Positions 16,565 through 25,185 of a stretch of DNA of 41,377 bases are shown in pieces. The position numbers and the translations under genes were made by a program. Below the pieces are notes generated by a model. The model searched no databases. It saw only the letters and a program-made list of their open reading frames with translations, and had not been told where the DNA came from. Positions within the stretch are counted from its first letter, which is position 1, and the number at the start of each line of letters is the position of its first letter. This DNA comes from Tannerellaceae bacterium (GTDB lineage: Bacteria > Bacteroidota > Bacteroidia > Bacteroidales > Tannerellaceae), in contig JAIRZN010000040.1 of assembly GCA_031267205.1 (NCBI GenBank), positions 1-41,377 of the forward strand, read 5' to 3'.

Positions 16565-17419
16565 ATGAGTGCGAACCGCCATATTCAGTGGATGAAGACG
16601 GTTGCGCTGTGCGTGGCCGTTTTGCTTGCAGTAGTATGCGTGCGCAAGTACTGCGCAGGGTCGTACCGCATATCCACTTCTTCTATGGAGAACACGTTGC
16701 ACGAAGGCGATTATGTTTTGGTGAACAAAATGCATAAGGATAACCTGCGGCGCAACGAGGTTATCCTCTTTTTCAGTCCCCTGATAAAAGACAGTTATAA
16801 CGCCCCCCTGATGGTAAGCCGTTGCATAGCCATGCCCGGCGACACGATACAGGTGAGCGATGCCGGGTATCGCATCAACGGCTTGCTATACCCGCGCTCG
16901 CCCAATGCATTGTCGTCGTATGTTGTTGAGGCAGGCGCAAGGAACGAGTTCGGCGATGTTTTACGTAAGCTGAATATTCCCCTGCGCGACGTGAAGGAAA
17001 CATCTTCGGACATCACGGTGAGCCTCTCCTTTTTCGAAGAATACCGCATACGCGAGGAACTTGCCGAGCCGGCGAACAGACGGTTCAACAGGGAGGAGAC
17101 AGGCGACTACCGCCTCATCGTGCCGCGTAAGGGAGAGATTTACCGCTTAGACGAGTCCTCCGTCACGGCATGTCGTGAAGCCATACGCGCGGAGTCGGGC
17201 GGGAAGGCTGAGTTCCGCAACCGCAAGCTATTCTTAGACGGGAAGGAGACGAATAAGTTCCGCTTCAGGCAAGACTACTACTGGGCGCTGTCGGATAACA
17301 TAAACGAGGCGATAGATTCGCGCCGCGTGGGGTTTATTCCCGCCGGCAACATCATCGGCAACGTCTGGTTCTGCTGGTATAGCAAGGACAGGGAGCGCGC
17401 CTTCAAAAGGATATACTGA
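16565..17419 (+). CDS. Signal peptidase I-like protein lacking the catalytic lysine
   Basis: A 284-residue S26-family protein with one N-terminal membrane segment (about residues 11-26). The serine box is present: ISTSSMENTLHEGDY with Ser40. In the second box the sequence reads MVSRCIAMPGD, so the residue matching the general-base lysine of LepB (Lys218 of its neighbour) is Ser85. The C-terminal box is altered from GDN to SDN but keeps DSRRVGFIP. By family knowledge, loss of the lysine should abolish normal Ser-Lys catalysis. It may be an inactive partner of the neighbouring LepB, or use another base. It overlaps the next gene by one base (TGATG). Confidence 0.85.
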   Translation: MSANRHIQWMKTVALCVAVLLAVVCVRKYCAGSYRISTSSMENTLHEGDYVLVNKMHKDNLRRNEVILFFSPLIKDSYNAPLMVSRCIAMPGDTIQVSDAGYRINGLLYPRSPNALSSYVVEAGARNEFGDVLRKLNIPLRDVKETSSDITVSLSFFEEYRIREELAEPANRRFNREETGDYRLIVPRKGEIYRLDESSVTACREAIRAESGGKAEFRNRKLFLDGKETNKFRFRQDYYWALSDNINEAIDSRRVGFIPAGNIIGNVWFCWYSKDRERAFKRIY

Positions 17420-18051
17420 TGTCGCCTGCGTATCTCTCCTGCGCCTATCTTGCGCCCGTGCAGTACTATTGCAAGCTCTTCCATCATGCCGCCGTTTGCA
17501 TCGAAGCATACGAGAACTATCCCAAACAAACCTATCGTAACCGCTGTGTAATCGCAGGCGCGAACGGCCCGATCACTCTTTCGATACCGGTAGAGAAGAC
17601 GGACGCCCCGAAATGCCTCACCCGCGACATACGCATATCCGAGCACGGCAACTGGCGCCATCTGCATTGGAATGCAATCGTGTCGTCTTACAACACAAGC
17701 CCTTTTTTCGAGTATTACGCCGACGACTTCATCCCCTTTTACGAACGCGGGAGCTATCGCTTCCTCTTTGACTTCGACGAAGACCTGCGCCGGCTTGTCT
17801 GCCGCCTGTTGGATATGGAGACGGAGGCGAGTTATACGGCGTCATATATATATAATGTGTCGAACGACTTCCGCGAGGGCATACGCCCCAGGCATCCGGC
17901 GGAGGATAGGTCGTTCGCGGCCTGTCCGTACTACCAAGTATTCGCCCAAAAGCTCGGTTTCATACCTAACCTCAGCATCGTCGACCTCCTCTTTAATATG
18001 GGGCCCGAAAGTGTGTGCGTACTGAGGGACGGATTGGCGTCCGACGACTAA
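17419..18051 (+). CDS. WbqC family protein
   Basis: A 210-residue protein of the WbqC family. It shows the family start CAYLAPVQYYCKLFHHAAVCIEAYENYPKQTYRNR in pieces, with LAPVQYYCKL and ENYPKQTYRNRC as the clearest parts, then ITLSIPVEK and NWRHLHWNAIVSSYNTSPFFEYY. WbqC-like genes often occur with O-antigen or polysaccharide genes, but no reaction is assigned to this family in Bacteroidetes. Its ATG overlaps the stop of the second signal peptidase gene (TGATG at 17417-17421), which suggests translational coupling and a shared role in envelope biogenesis. Confidence 0.85.
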   Translation: MSPAYLSCAYLAPVQYYCKLFHHAAVCIEAYENYPKQTYRNRCVIAGANGPITLSIPVEKTDAPKCLTRDIRISEHGNWRHLHWNAIVSSYNTSPFFEYYADDFIPFYERGSYRFLFDFDEDLRRLVCRLLDMETEASYTASYIYNVSNDFREGIRPRHPAEDRSFAACPYYQVFAQKLGFIPNLSIVDLLFNMGPESVCVLRDGLASDD

Positions 18052-18065
18052 TAATTGTATATTTG
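18034..18065 (+). promoter_or_regulatory. Promoter of the menaquinone gene cluster
   Basis: TTG at 18034-18036 and TATATTTG at 18058-18065 are 21 bp apart. The ATG at 18091 is 25 bp downstream. The promoter overlaps the last codons of the wbqC gene. Confidence 0.6.
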
Positions 18066-18090
18066 CAACTCAAAAAGTAATAGAATTGCG

Positions 18091-19323
18091 ATGAAATATA
18101 AGTTATTAGTCTTAGACGTAGACGGCACCTTGCTCAATAACAGTAAAGATATAACCCCCTCGACGCTGACGGCCTTGCTGAAGGTGCAACAGATGGGCGC
18201 ACGTATAGTGCTTGCCTCCGGACGCTCCACGCATGGGCTTCGACCGGTTGCCAATGCGTTGGAAATGGATAAGTACGGAGGCTTCATCCTCTCTTATAAC
18301 GGCGGGCAAATATTCAACATGCAGACCGGCGAGCTGCTCTTTGAGCGCCGCATGAATCCCGAAGACATCCCCTACATCGAGAGGCAGGCGAACAGCCGCA
18401 ACTTCACCATCCTGACCTATCATCAGGACGCCATCATCACCAACTGCGCCGCCAACCTGCATGTGCGGGAGGAGGCTGAGAGGAACAATATGCGTATCGT
18501 GGAAGCGAGGGACTTCGCGCAGGCGGTTACTTTCTCCCCCTGCAAGTGTATGCTGGTAAGCGACGACGCAGAGGCGCTCGCCGAACTGCTCGCCAAGCTG
18601 AAGAAGCGGCTCATCGGCTCGCTCGACGTCTTCCGCTCGGAGCCTTACTTCATAGAGGTCGTCCCCCCGCAGATTAACAAGGCCGATACGCTGGGCGTGC
18701 TGATGGAAAACCTCCAGGTCGGCTCTGAAGCGGTAATAGCCATAGGCGACGGCGTCTGCGACATAGGTATGATTCAGATGGCCGGCCTCGGCATCGCCAT
18801 GGAGAACGCCGACGAGACGGTAAAGAGGTGCGCCGATTATACCACCGCATCGAACGACGACGACGGCGTGGCCAAGGCCGTCGAGGAGCATATAATCGCC
18901 AAGATACGCCCGGCCGACGTGCCGCTGGAGGAGATGAACATACGCGCGCGCCATGCCCTCATGGGCAATTTGGGCATTCAGTATACCTACGCCTCGGAAG
19001 ACCGCGTGGAGGCGACCATGCCTGTGGACGAACGCACGCGCCAACCGTTCGGCATACTGCACGGCGGGGCCACGCTCGCGCTTGCCGAAACTGTGGCAGG
19101 GCTTGGTTCTATGATACTTTGCCGCCCGGACGAGATTATAGTCGGGATGCAGATAAGCGGCAACCATGTCTCTTCCGCCCGCGAGGGGGATACGGTGCGC
19201 GCCGTAGGTACGATCATTCACAAGGGCCGGTCGTCGCACGTATGGAACGTGGACGTGTTTACTTCGACCGACAAATTAGTGTCATCCGTCCGCGTAGTTA
19301 ACAGCGTGCTTAAGAAGAGATGA
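18091..19323 (+). CDS. HAD phosphatase-hotdog thioesterase fusion (menaquinone pathway)
   Basis: A 410-residue two-domain protein. Residues 1-270 are a Cof-type HAD hydrolase: DVDGT at 9-13, LASGRS in motif II, and GDGVCD at 219-224, where the usual Asn is Cys223. Residues 285-410 are a hotdog thioesterase with HGGATLALAE (His324, Glu333). Fusions of this form in Bacteroides fragilis (BF1314) and Porphyromonas gingivalis (PG1653) have been described as DHNA-CoA thioesterases of the menaquinone pathway, which fits the menF and menD genes just downstream. The start at 18091 was preferred to an upstream TTG at 18055 because the HAD domain begins there and a promoter overlaps the TTG region. It overlaps menF by 4 bp. 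Confidence 0.92.
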   Translation: MKYKLLVLDVDGTLLNNSKDITPSTLTALLKVQQMGARIVLASGRSTHGLRPVANALEMDKYGGFILSYNGGQIFNMQTGELLFERRMNPEDIPYIERQANSRNFTILTYHQDAIITNCAANLHVREEAERNNMRIVEARDFAQAVTFSPCKCMLVSDDAEALAELLAKLKKRLIGSLDVFRSEPYFIEVVPPQINKADTLGVLMENLQVGSEAVIAIGDGVCDIGMIQMAGLGIAMENADETVKRCADYTTASNDDDGVAKAVEEHIIAKIRPADVPLEEMNIRARHALMGNLGIQYTYASEDRVEATMPVDERTRQPFGILHGGATLALAETVAGLGSMILCRPDEIIVGMQISGNHVSSAREGDTVRAVGTIIHKGRSSHVWNVDVFTSTDKLVSSVRVVNSVLKKR

Positions 19324-20393
19324 TGCGGAACCTCCCCGACATACTTGATTCGTGTATAAATAAGGAACTCGACTTCGCCGCCTGCCGCGTTCCGGGTAGC
19401 GACCTTGTGCGCTTTGTATCGCAGGGCGAAGGTTCGCCGGAGGTATTGCGCAGCATAAGGGATCTGAACGGGAAGAGGGGTTTCGCTATCGCTCCGTTCC
19501 GCATAACCGAGGCCTGCCCGGCCGTGCTCATACGCCCGGACAGGGAGGAACTCATCCCTTTCGGGGGAGGATCGGACATGACGGATGTCGGCGACTATGA
19601 TGGCAGGCCTGTCGACGGACAGTATGCGGAGCGTTTTGAGGCCTTCATGAAGCCGGTGCGCGAGAGGCGTTTCAAAAAGTTGGTTCTCTCGCGAAAGATG
19701 ACTATCGGGCGGGACGAGAGCTTCTCGCCGGGGGAAGCATTCCGGGCGGCATGCGGCAAATATGAGCGGTCGTATGTCTATATCTTCAATACTAAGGCTA
19801 CCGGATGCTGGATGGGATGTACGCCGGAGATACTCCTGTCGGGCGAAGGCGACGAGTGGGAGACTGTGGCCCTTGCCGGAACGCGGAGGGCTGTCGCGGA
19901 GTCTTCAAATATTGTCTGGGACGATAAAAACCTCATCGAACAGATGCTTGTAGCGCATTATATACGCTCGCAGCTTGCTTCCTTAGGCATCAATGCCGAT
20001 GAGAACGGGCCGTATACGGTCAGGGCGGGAGGAGTAGCGCATCTGAAGACCAACTTCCGCTTCCGTTTGCCCGAAATATGCCGCTTGGGAGACCTGCTCG
20101 AACTGCTGCATCCTACGCCTGCCGTAGCGGGCCTTCCGAAGGAGGAAGCGGTAAGGTTCATACACGCAAACGAAGGCTACGACCGGAAGTATTATTCGGG
20201 GTTTGCAGGGTGGATCGACCCCGACGGGAGGAGCGACTTGTATGTAAACCTGCGCTGCATGAATATCCGCGCCGATTCGCTCGCCTTGTATGCCGGCGGC
20301 GGGCTTCTCCCTTCCTCCGTATTGGAAGATGAATGGAGGGAGACGGAAGACAAGCTGCAAACTATACTATCTGTTACAATTAAACCTCACTAA
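19320..20393 (+). CDS. menF: Isochorismate synthase
   Basis: A 357-residue chorismate-binding enzyme that converts chorismate to isochorismate, the first step of menaquinone synthesis. Recognisable parts are KLVLSRKMTIG, GCTPEILLSGEG, the TVALAGTRRAV segment, and ELLHPTPAVAGLPKEEA followed by FAGWIDPDGRSDLYVNLRCM, which carry active-site and magnesium-binding residues. An EntC- or DhbC-type siderophore role was considered, but the direct linkage to menD argues for MenF. Its ATG overlaps the stop of the upstream fusion gene in an ATGATG context, and menD starts 4 bp after its stop. Confidence 0.93.
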   Translation: MMRNLPDILDSCINKELDFAACRVPGSDLVRFVSQGEGSPEVLRSIRDLNGKRGFAIAPFRITEACPAVLIRPDREELIPFGGGSDMTDVGDYDGRPVDGQYAERFEAFMKPVRERRFKKLVLSRKMTIGRDESFSPGEAFRAACGKYERSYVYIFNTKATGCWMGCTPEILLSGEGDEWETVALAGTRRAVAESSNIVWDDKNLIEQMLVAHYIRSQLASLGINADENGPYTVRAGGVAHLKTNFRFRLPEICRLGDLLELLHPTPAVAGLPKEEAVRFIHANEGYDRKYYSGFAGWIDPDGRSDLYVNLRCMNIRADSLALYAGGGLLPSSVLEDEWRETEDKLQTILSVTIKPH

Positions 20394-20397
20394 AAAT

Positions 20398-22053
20398 ATG
20401 TACTCAAGAAAGAAGAATATCCAGCAACTCGTAGGCCTGCTCAAGGCCCATAGAGTGTCGCAAGTCGTAGTATCGCCGGGATCGCGCAACCTGCCTATTG
20501 TACAATCGCTCGCCGGCGACGGCTTTTTTACCTGCCATACGGTGGTTGACGAACGAAGCGCAGGCTTTTTCGCTATCGGCATTGCGCAATACAGGCGCGA
20601 AACGGTAGCCGTCTGCTGCACCTCTGGGACGGCCGTGCTTAACTATGCCCCCGCTGTGGCGGAGGCTTTCTATCAGCAGGTACCGTTGGTTGTCATTACG
20701 GCCGACCGCCCTGCATCCCTTATAGGACAGATGACGGGGCAGACCTTGCCGCAGCAGGGCGTCTTCGGCGCATTGGTAAAGGGGAGCTTCAATTTGCCCG
20801 ATGTAGTGTCGGAGGACGACGAGCGGTATTGCAACCGCCTCGTCAACGAGGCCCTGCTCGAAACCTGCCACCGCGGACACGGGCCGGTGCACATCAACGT
20901 GCCTGTTTCGGAGCCTCTGTACGAATACTCCGGCGATCCGTTGCCGGCGGTAAGGGCGATACGCCGCGCGCCTTTACGCACCGTCATCACGGAGGAGTAC
21001 GGCGCACGGTTCCTTAGCTACAAAAAGGTGATGCTCATCCTCGGTCAGTCCGCAGGATACAACACAGCCGGTCCGGTCATGAGGCTGACGAGGGCGCACG
21101 ACTGCGTCGTACTGGCCGAGCACCTTTGCGGAGCCTCACGCATGGGCTGCGTCGGCAATTTCGACGTCATGATGGCCGGTATTCCCCGCGAAAGCCTGCC
21201 GTCCTACGCTCCCGAACTGTTGATTACGACAGGCGGGCACATCGTGTCGAAGCTTATCAAACAATTCCTTATCGAATATCCTCCGTTGGAGCACTGGCAT
21301 GCGTCGCCTTCGGGTAAAGTAGTCGATACTTACCAATGCTTAACCGATATTATCGAGTCGGACGGCGCAGGCTTCATCGACTTCCTGGCTATGCAGACAA
21401 GCCTTGCGCCACAGGAGCGGAGCTACTCCATGCTCTGGCATTCAGGCTCGAAACGTTTGCCCGAACCTGATGTGGAGTTCTCGGACATAATGGCGGTGGG
21501 GGCTTTGCTAAAGGCCTTGCCGAAGACTGCCAACCTGCAATTGGCCAACAGTAACGCCGTGCGCCTGGCGCAATTATTCGGCGTATGCGACCGTACAAGG
21601 GTATTTTCCAACCGCGGGACGAGCGGAATCGACGGATGCCTGTCCACCGCCATGGGGCAGGCTGCGGTGAGCAAGGAACTTACGTTCGTCGTCATCGGCG
21701 ACCTGGCCTTCTTCTACGACATAAACATACTCTGGAACCGTCCCGTCCCGCGCCTGCGTATAATGCTGAACAACAACGGCGGCGGCGGCATATTCCACAC
21801 CCTGCCCGGTCTCGGCATGTCCGACGTAACGCGCCGGCATACGGTCGTCGAACACGCCTCAGACGCCAAAGACTGGGCGGAGAGCCGCGGCCTCGTCTAC
21901 CTGCCCGTAACAAACGCTGCGGAACTCGAAAGTCAAATGCCCGTCTTCACCGGCGAATCTGCAGATAAACCTATGTTGATGGAAGTCTTCACCTCAGCGG
22001 AGGAGAATGCGGAAATACTCAGGCGCTACTACGCCCGGCCGGCTATAACCTGA
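20398..22053 (+). CDS. menD: SEPHCHC synthase MenD
   Basis: A 551-residue thiamine-diphosphate enzyme that joins 2-oxoglutarate to isochorismate in menaquinone synthesis. Family features are VVVSPGSRNLPIV, the cofactor-activating glutamate Glu52 in VDERSAGFFAIG, CTSGTAVLNYAPAVAEAFYQ, NRGTSGIDGCLSTAMG, and the ThDP-Mg motif from GDLAFFYDINILWN to LNNNGGG. The longer open frame from 20290 overlaps menF, and its extra residues are not family-like, so ATG 20398 was chosen. No menB, menC or menE follows; the cluster stops here against the convergent ahpF gene. Confidence 0.97.
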   Translation: MYSRKKNIQQLVGLLKAHRVSQVVVSPGSRNLPIVQSLAGDGFFTCHTVVDERSAGFFAIGIAQYRRETVAVCCTSGTAVLNYAPAVAEAFYQQVPLVVITADRPASLIGQMTGQTLPQQGVFGALVKGSFNLPDVVSEDDERYCNRLVNEALLETCHRGHGPVHINVPVSEPLYEYSGDPLPAVRAIRRAPLRTVITEEYGARFLSYKKVMLILGQSAGYNTAGPVMRLTRAHDCVVLAEHLCGASRMGCVGNFDVMMAGIPRESLPSYAPELLITTGGHIVSKLIKQFLIEYPPLEHWHASPSGKVVDTYQCLTDIIESDGAGFIDFLAMQTSLAPQERSYSMLWHSGSKRLPEPDVEFSDIMAVGALLKALPKTANLQLANSNAVRLAQLFGVCDRTRVFSNRGTSGIDGCLSTAMGQAAVSKELTFVVIGDLAFFYDINILWNRPVPRLRIMLNNNGGGGIFHTLPGLGMSDVTRRHTVVEHASDAKDWAESRGLVYLPVTNAAELESQMPVFTGESADKPMLMEVFTSAEENAEILRRYYARPAIT

Positions 22054-22076
22054 GGCGTTATGCTAAGGGCGTCCCG

Positions 22077-22124
22077 GCCGGAGGGGAGTTATGCCCTGAG
22101 GGGTGTCGGCCTTTAGCCTCCGGC
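22077..22124. terminator. Possible shared hairpin between menD and ahpF
   Basis: GCCGGAGG at 22077-22084 and CCTCCGGC at 22117-22124 are perfect 8-bp inverted repeats with a 32-nt loop, placed between two convergent genes. There is no clear U-run, so it may only be a weak or factor-dependent terminator. Confidence 0.3.
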
Positions 22125-22141
22125 GCTGCCGGCATACGTTG

Positions 22142-23701
22142 TCAGACAATGCCCCTCATGCGGTCTTCAAAGGCCGAGAGGGCAGCCTTGGCGCCCTCGC
22201 CCATCGAGATTATGATCTGTTTGTAAGGGACGGTTGAGACATCGCCGGCCGCGTAGACGCCGGGCTGGTTGGTGCGGCAATACGCATCCGTTTCTATCTC
22301 GCCGATGCGATTGACATTGACAATTCCTTTGAATACGCCGCTATTAGCCGAGAGGCCGATCTGGACGAATACGCCGTCGAGCGGCATCACGCGCTCTTCC
22401 CCGTTGCGCCGGTCTTTTACGCGGATGGCGGTCGCTTTCCCGCCGTCGCCTACGATTTCCAGGGTCTGCGAAGAAGTGAAGATTTCTATGTTCGGACGCT
22501 GCCTCGCCTTCTCCTGCAATACGCTATCGGCCTTTAAATCGTCCAAGAACTCAAAGACGGTTACTTTGCGACATATACCCGAAAGGTCAAGGGCCGCTTC
22601 GATGCCGGAATTACCGCCTCCGACGACGGCGACATGCTTACCTTTATAAAAAGGCCCGTCGCAATGCGGGCAGAAGGCGACGCCATGTCCGATATATTCC
22701 GCCTCGCCCGGCACGTTGAGCCTTCGCCAGCTTGCGCCGGCGGCTATAATAAGCGCCGGAGCCACAAATGTTTCACCACCGGCGACAGTCACGTACTTGT
22801 CATGGCCCCGCAGCTCGACTTTTTCCGCACGGCGATACTCCAGGAGGTCTATATCATAGTTCCCGATATGCGCCCTCAGGTCGGCGGCCAACTGCTCGCC
22901 TGTTGTACGGGGAACGGAGATAAGGTTCTCTATGCCCACCGTCTCCCTCACCTGCCCCCCTATTCTTTCGGCTAACAGAGCCACTTTCAGCCCCTTCCTG
23001 GCGGAATATACAGACGCCGAACTTCCCGCCGGCCCGCCGCCTACGACGATGAGGTCGTATCGTTTCACCGAAGGGGAAGGGGGAGTTATCGCCGCGTCCA
23101 CGCTTCCGTAGTACGCCTCTAATTTTTCCAGCAATTCGCCGAAGCTCGCCCTGCCTGCGTGCAGGAGTTTGCCGTCGGCAAAGACAGACGGGACGGCCTG
23201 TATCTTCAGCGCGTCCGCTTCTTCCTGATACAGCGCGCCGTCGACCATCTCGTGACGTATATTGCCGTTCAGCAGCGTCATCAGGTTGAGCGATTGCACA
23301 ACGTCTGGGCAATTCGTACAGGTGAGGGATACATACGTCGTCAGGCGTATGTCCCCATTCAAAGCCCTTACCCTGTCGCAGATAGCTTCGTCGGGGATAT
23401 TTTTGCCCTTACCGTCGCCGTTTAGTATGGCAAGCAAAAGAGAGCTGAACTCGTGCCCGTTGGGTACTCCGCGGAAGCTTATACCCGTGTCGCGGCCGTC
23501 CTTGAGAAGGGAGAATCCGAGGTTATCCCCATCGTGTACCTCACAGCTTATCCTGTCCGAAGCCTCAGCCACGTCGCCGAGCAACGCCAGCAGCTCCTCC
23601 CTGCTCTCATGCTGAGGCGGGGAGGCGATATTCAGGACGTATCCGGCCTTTAAGCCGGCGAACAGTTCCCGAACCTGCTTTTTTGTATTGTAATCCAACA
23701 T
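22142..23701 (-). CDS. ahpF: Alkyl hydroperoxide reductase subunit F
   Basis: A 519-residue AhpF, the NADH-dependent flavoprotein that reduces AhpC. The N-terminal half holds two thioredoxin-like folds with the redox pair CTNC. The C-terminal half is thioredoxin-reductase-like with GGGPAGSSASVYSARKG (FAD), VAVVGGGNSG (NAD) and the redox pair CPHC. The ending GVYAAGDVSTVPYKQ is typical. Its ATG overlaps the ahpC stop (ATGA at 23699-23702 as read on the minus strand), so the two are translationally coupled, as expected for the AhpCF peroxidase system. Confidence 0.97.
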   Translation of the reverse strand: MLDYNTKKQVRELFAGLKAGYVLNIASPPQHESREELLALLGDVAEASDRISCEVHDGDNLGFSLLKDGRDTGISFRGVPNGHEFSSLLLAILNGDGKGKNIPDEAICDRVRALNGDIRLTTYVSLTCTNCPDVVQSLNLMTLLNGNIRHEMVDGALYQEEADALKIQAVPSVFADGKLLHAGRASFGELLEKLEAYYGSVDAAITPPSPSVKRYDLIVVGGGPAGSSASVYSARKGLKVALLAERIGGQVRETVGIENLISVPRTTGEQLAADLRAHIGNYDIDLLEYRRAEKVELRGHDKYVTVAGGETFVAPALIIAAGASWRRLNVPGEAEYIGHGVAFCPHCDGPFYKGKHVAVVGGGNSGIEAALDLSGICRKVTVFEFLDDLKADSVLQEKARQRPNIEIFTSSQTLEIVGDGGKATAIRVKDRRNGEERVMPLDGVFVQIGLSANSGVFKGIVNVNRIGEIETDAYCRTNQPGVYAAGDVSTVPYKQIIISMGEGAKAALSAFEDRMRGIV

Positions 23702-24267
23702 CAGATCTTGCCTACCAGGTCAATACTCGGCGTCAACGTAGCGTCGCCCTTCTTCCATTTGGCCGGGCATACTTCGCTGGGGTGAGCGGCGACAAACTGT
23801 GCGGCTTCGACCTTACGGAGCAGTTCGTCGGCATTGCGACCGATGCCGTTATCGTGTATCTCCGCGATCTTGACCTTGCCTTCGGGGTTGACGAGGAAGG
23901 TACCGCGATAAGCCAGCCAGTCTTCTTCGATAAGCACGCCGAATGCACGGCTCAAGGCCCCGTTATGGTCGGCGAGCATGGGGTATTCGATCTTGCGTAT
24001 GGTCTCGGAAGCGTCGCGCCACGCCTTGTGGACAAAATGAGTGTCTGTGCTTACGGAATATACCTCTACACCCATCTCACGGAACTTGGGATATTTGCCG
24101 GCCATGTCTTCCAACTCGGTAGGACAGACAAAAGTGAAGTCGGCGGGATAGAAAAAGAAGATAGCCCACTTGCCCAGCACGTCTTTGTCGCTGATGGTTT
24201 TGAAACTACCGTTGTGGAATGCCTGTACGCTGAACTCAGGCAGTTGTGAATTAATAATCGGTTGCAT
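23701..24267 (-). CDS. ahpC: Alkyl hydroperoxide reductase subunit C (peroxiredoxin)
   Basis: A 188-residue typical 2-Cys peroxiredoxin that removes hydrogen peroxide and organic peroxides. The peroxidatic cysteine is in FYPADFTFVCPTE and the resolving cysteine in HPSEVCPAKWKKG. An upstream in-frame ATG at 24333 would add 22 residues unlike AhpC and would sit near the promoter, so MQPIINSQLPEF at 24267 was chosen. A full promoter lies at 24312-24342. The 42-bp array 3 begins about 50 bp upstream of that promoter, between ahpC and the divergent oligopeptidase gene. Regulation by OxyR is known in Bacteroides, but no site was identified here. Confidence 0.97.
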   Translation of the reverse strand: MQPIINSQLPEFSVQAFHNGSFKTISDKDVLGKWAIFFFYPADFTFVCPTELEDMAGKYPKFREMGVEVYSVSTDTHFVHKAWRDASETIRKIEYPMLADHNGALSRAFGVLIEEDWLAYRGTFLVNPEGKVKIAEIHDNGIGRNADELLRKVEAAQFVAAHPSEVCPAKWKKGDATLTPSIDLVGKI

Positions 24268-24311
24268 AGCATTATTTTTTATTAATGAGTAAATATTGAA
24301 ATTATTTGATA

Positions 24312-24342
24312 CAAAAGTATGCGTCTTATTCAATCACTCCAA
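24312..24342 (-). promoter_or_regulatory. Promoter of ahpCF
   Basis: On the minus strand TTG (24340-24342) and TACTTTTG (24312-24319) are 20 bp apart, a good match to the Bacteroidetes pattern. The leader to the ATG at 24267 would be close to 40 nt. Confidence 0.65.
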
Positions 24343-24390
24343 CTTGATATTTTTATCCGGCAATAAATAAAACCGATTCTAACCTTTCTC

Positions 24391-25078
24391 AAAGGGGAGC
24401 TTTCTCACTCAATACAAAAGCTATAATTTGTCGCGGGGAAGCTTTCGCACTCAATACAAATACTCCAATTTGTCGCGGGGAAGCTTTTGTATTCAATACA
24501 AAAGCTACAATTTGTCGCGGGGAAGCTTTCTCACTCAATACAAAAGCTCCAATTTGTCGCGGGGAAGCTTTTGTATTCAATACAAAGGCTCCAATTTGTC
24601 GCGGGGAAGCTTTCACACTCAATACAAAAGCTCCAATTTGTCGCGGGGAAGCTTTCTCACTCAATACAAAGGCTACAATTTGTCGCGCGGGAGCTTTCGC
24701 ACTCAATACAAAGGCTCCAATTTGTCGCGGGGAAGCTTTTGTATTCAATACAAAGGCTCCAATTTGTCGCGCGGGAGCTTTCACACTCAATACAAAGGCT
24801 CCAATTTGTCGCGGGGAAGCTTTCGCACTCAATACAAAGGCTCCAATTTGTCGCGGGGGAGCTTTTGTATTCAATACAAAGGCTACAATTTGTCGCGCGG
24901 GAGCTTTCGCACTCAATACAAAAGCTCCAATTTGTCGCGGGGGAGCTTTCGCACTCAATACAAAGGCTCCAATTTGTCGCGGGGAGGCTTTCACACTCAA
25001 TACAAAGGCTACAATTTGTCGCGGGGAGGCTTTGTACTCAATACAAAGGCCCCAATTTGTTGCGGGGGAGGTTTTGCG
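24391..25078. repeat. 42-bp repeat array 3, about 16 units
   Basis: CAATACAAA recurs at 24410, 24452, 24494 and every 42 bp to 24998, then at 25039 after a one-base loss. The unit is CAATACAAA, a short variable block, CAATTTGTCGCGGGGAAGCTT, and a variable tail. Four tails are used: TGTATT, CGCACT, CTCACT and CACACT. With the TGTATT tail the junction becomes the inverted repeat AGCTTTTGTATT-C-AATACAAAAGCT. Three or four sites vary independently between units. The array is open in two plus frames and one minus frame; the repeat is 14 codons without stops. It fills the divergent gap between ahpC and the oligopeptidase gene. Confidence 0.97.
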
Positions 25079-25149
25079 ACCGTTTTGCGGGAGACGGTTT
25101 GCGCCGCGGAGTTTTGCCGGTCGGGGTGTGAAGTCCGAATAATTAGAAT

Positions 25150-25157
25150 TATATTTG
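25150..25157 (+). promoter_or_regulatory. -7 element of the oligopeptidase gene
   Basis: TATATTTG, 28 bp before the ATG at 25186 and about 70 bp after the last array unit. The nearest TTTG (25113-25116) is too far upstream to be a standard partner. Confidence 0.45.
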
Positions 25158-25185
25158 CGGTACTAAAAATTAATACTCCAAGCAA

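Noticed and set aside
18055..18090. TTG start of the HAD-hotdog fusion gene at 18055
   Set aside because: It overlaps the promoter -7 element, and the HAD motif begins right after the ATG at 18091.
20290..20397. Earlier start of menD
   Set aside because: The extra 36 residues lie in the menF coding region in another frame and are not MenD-like.
24268..24333. Longer AhpC starting at 24333
   Set aside because: The 22 extra residues are not AhpC-like and the start would be too close to the mapped promoter.
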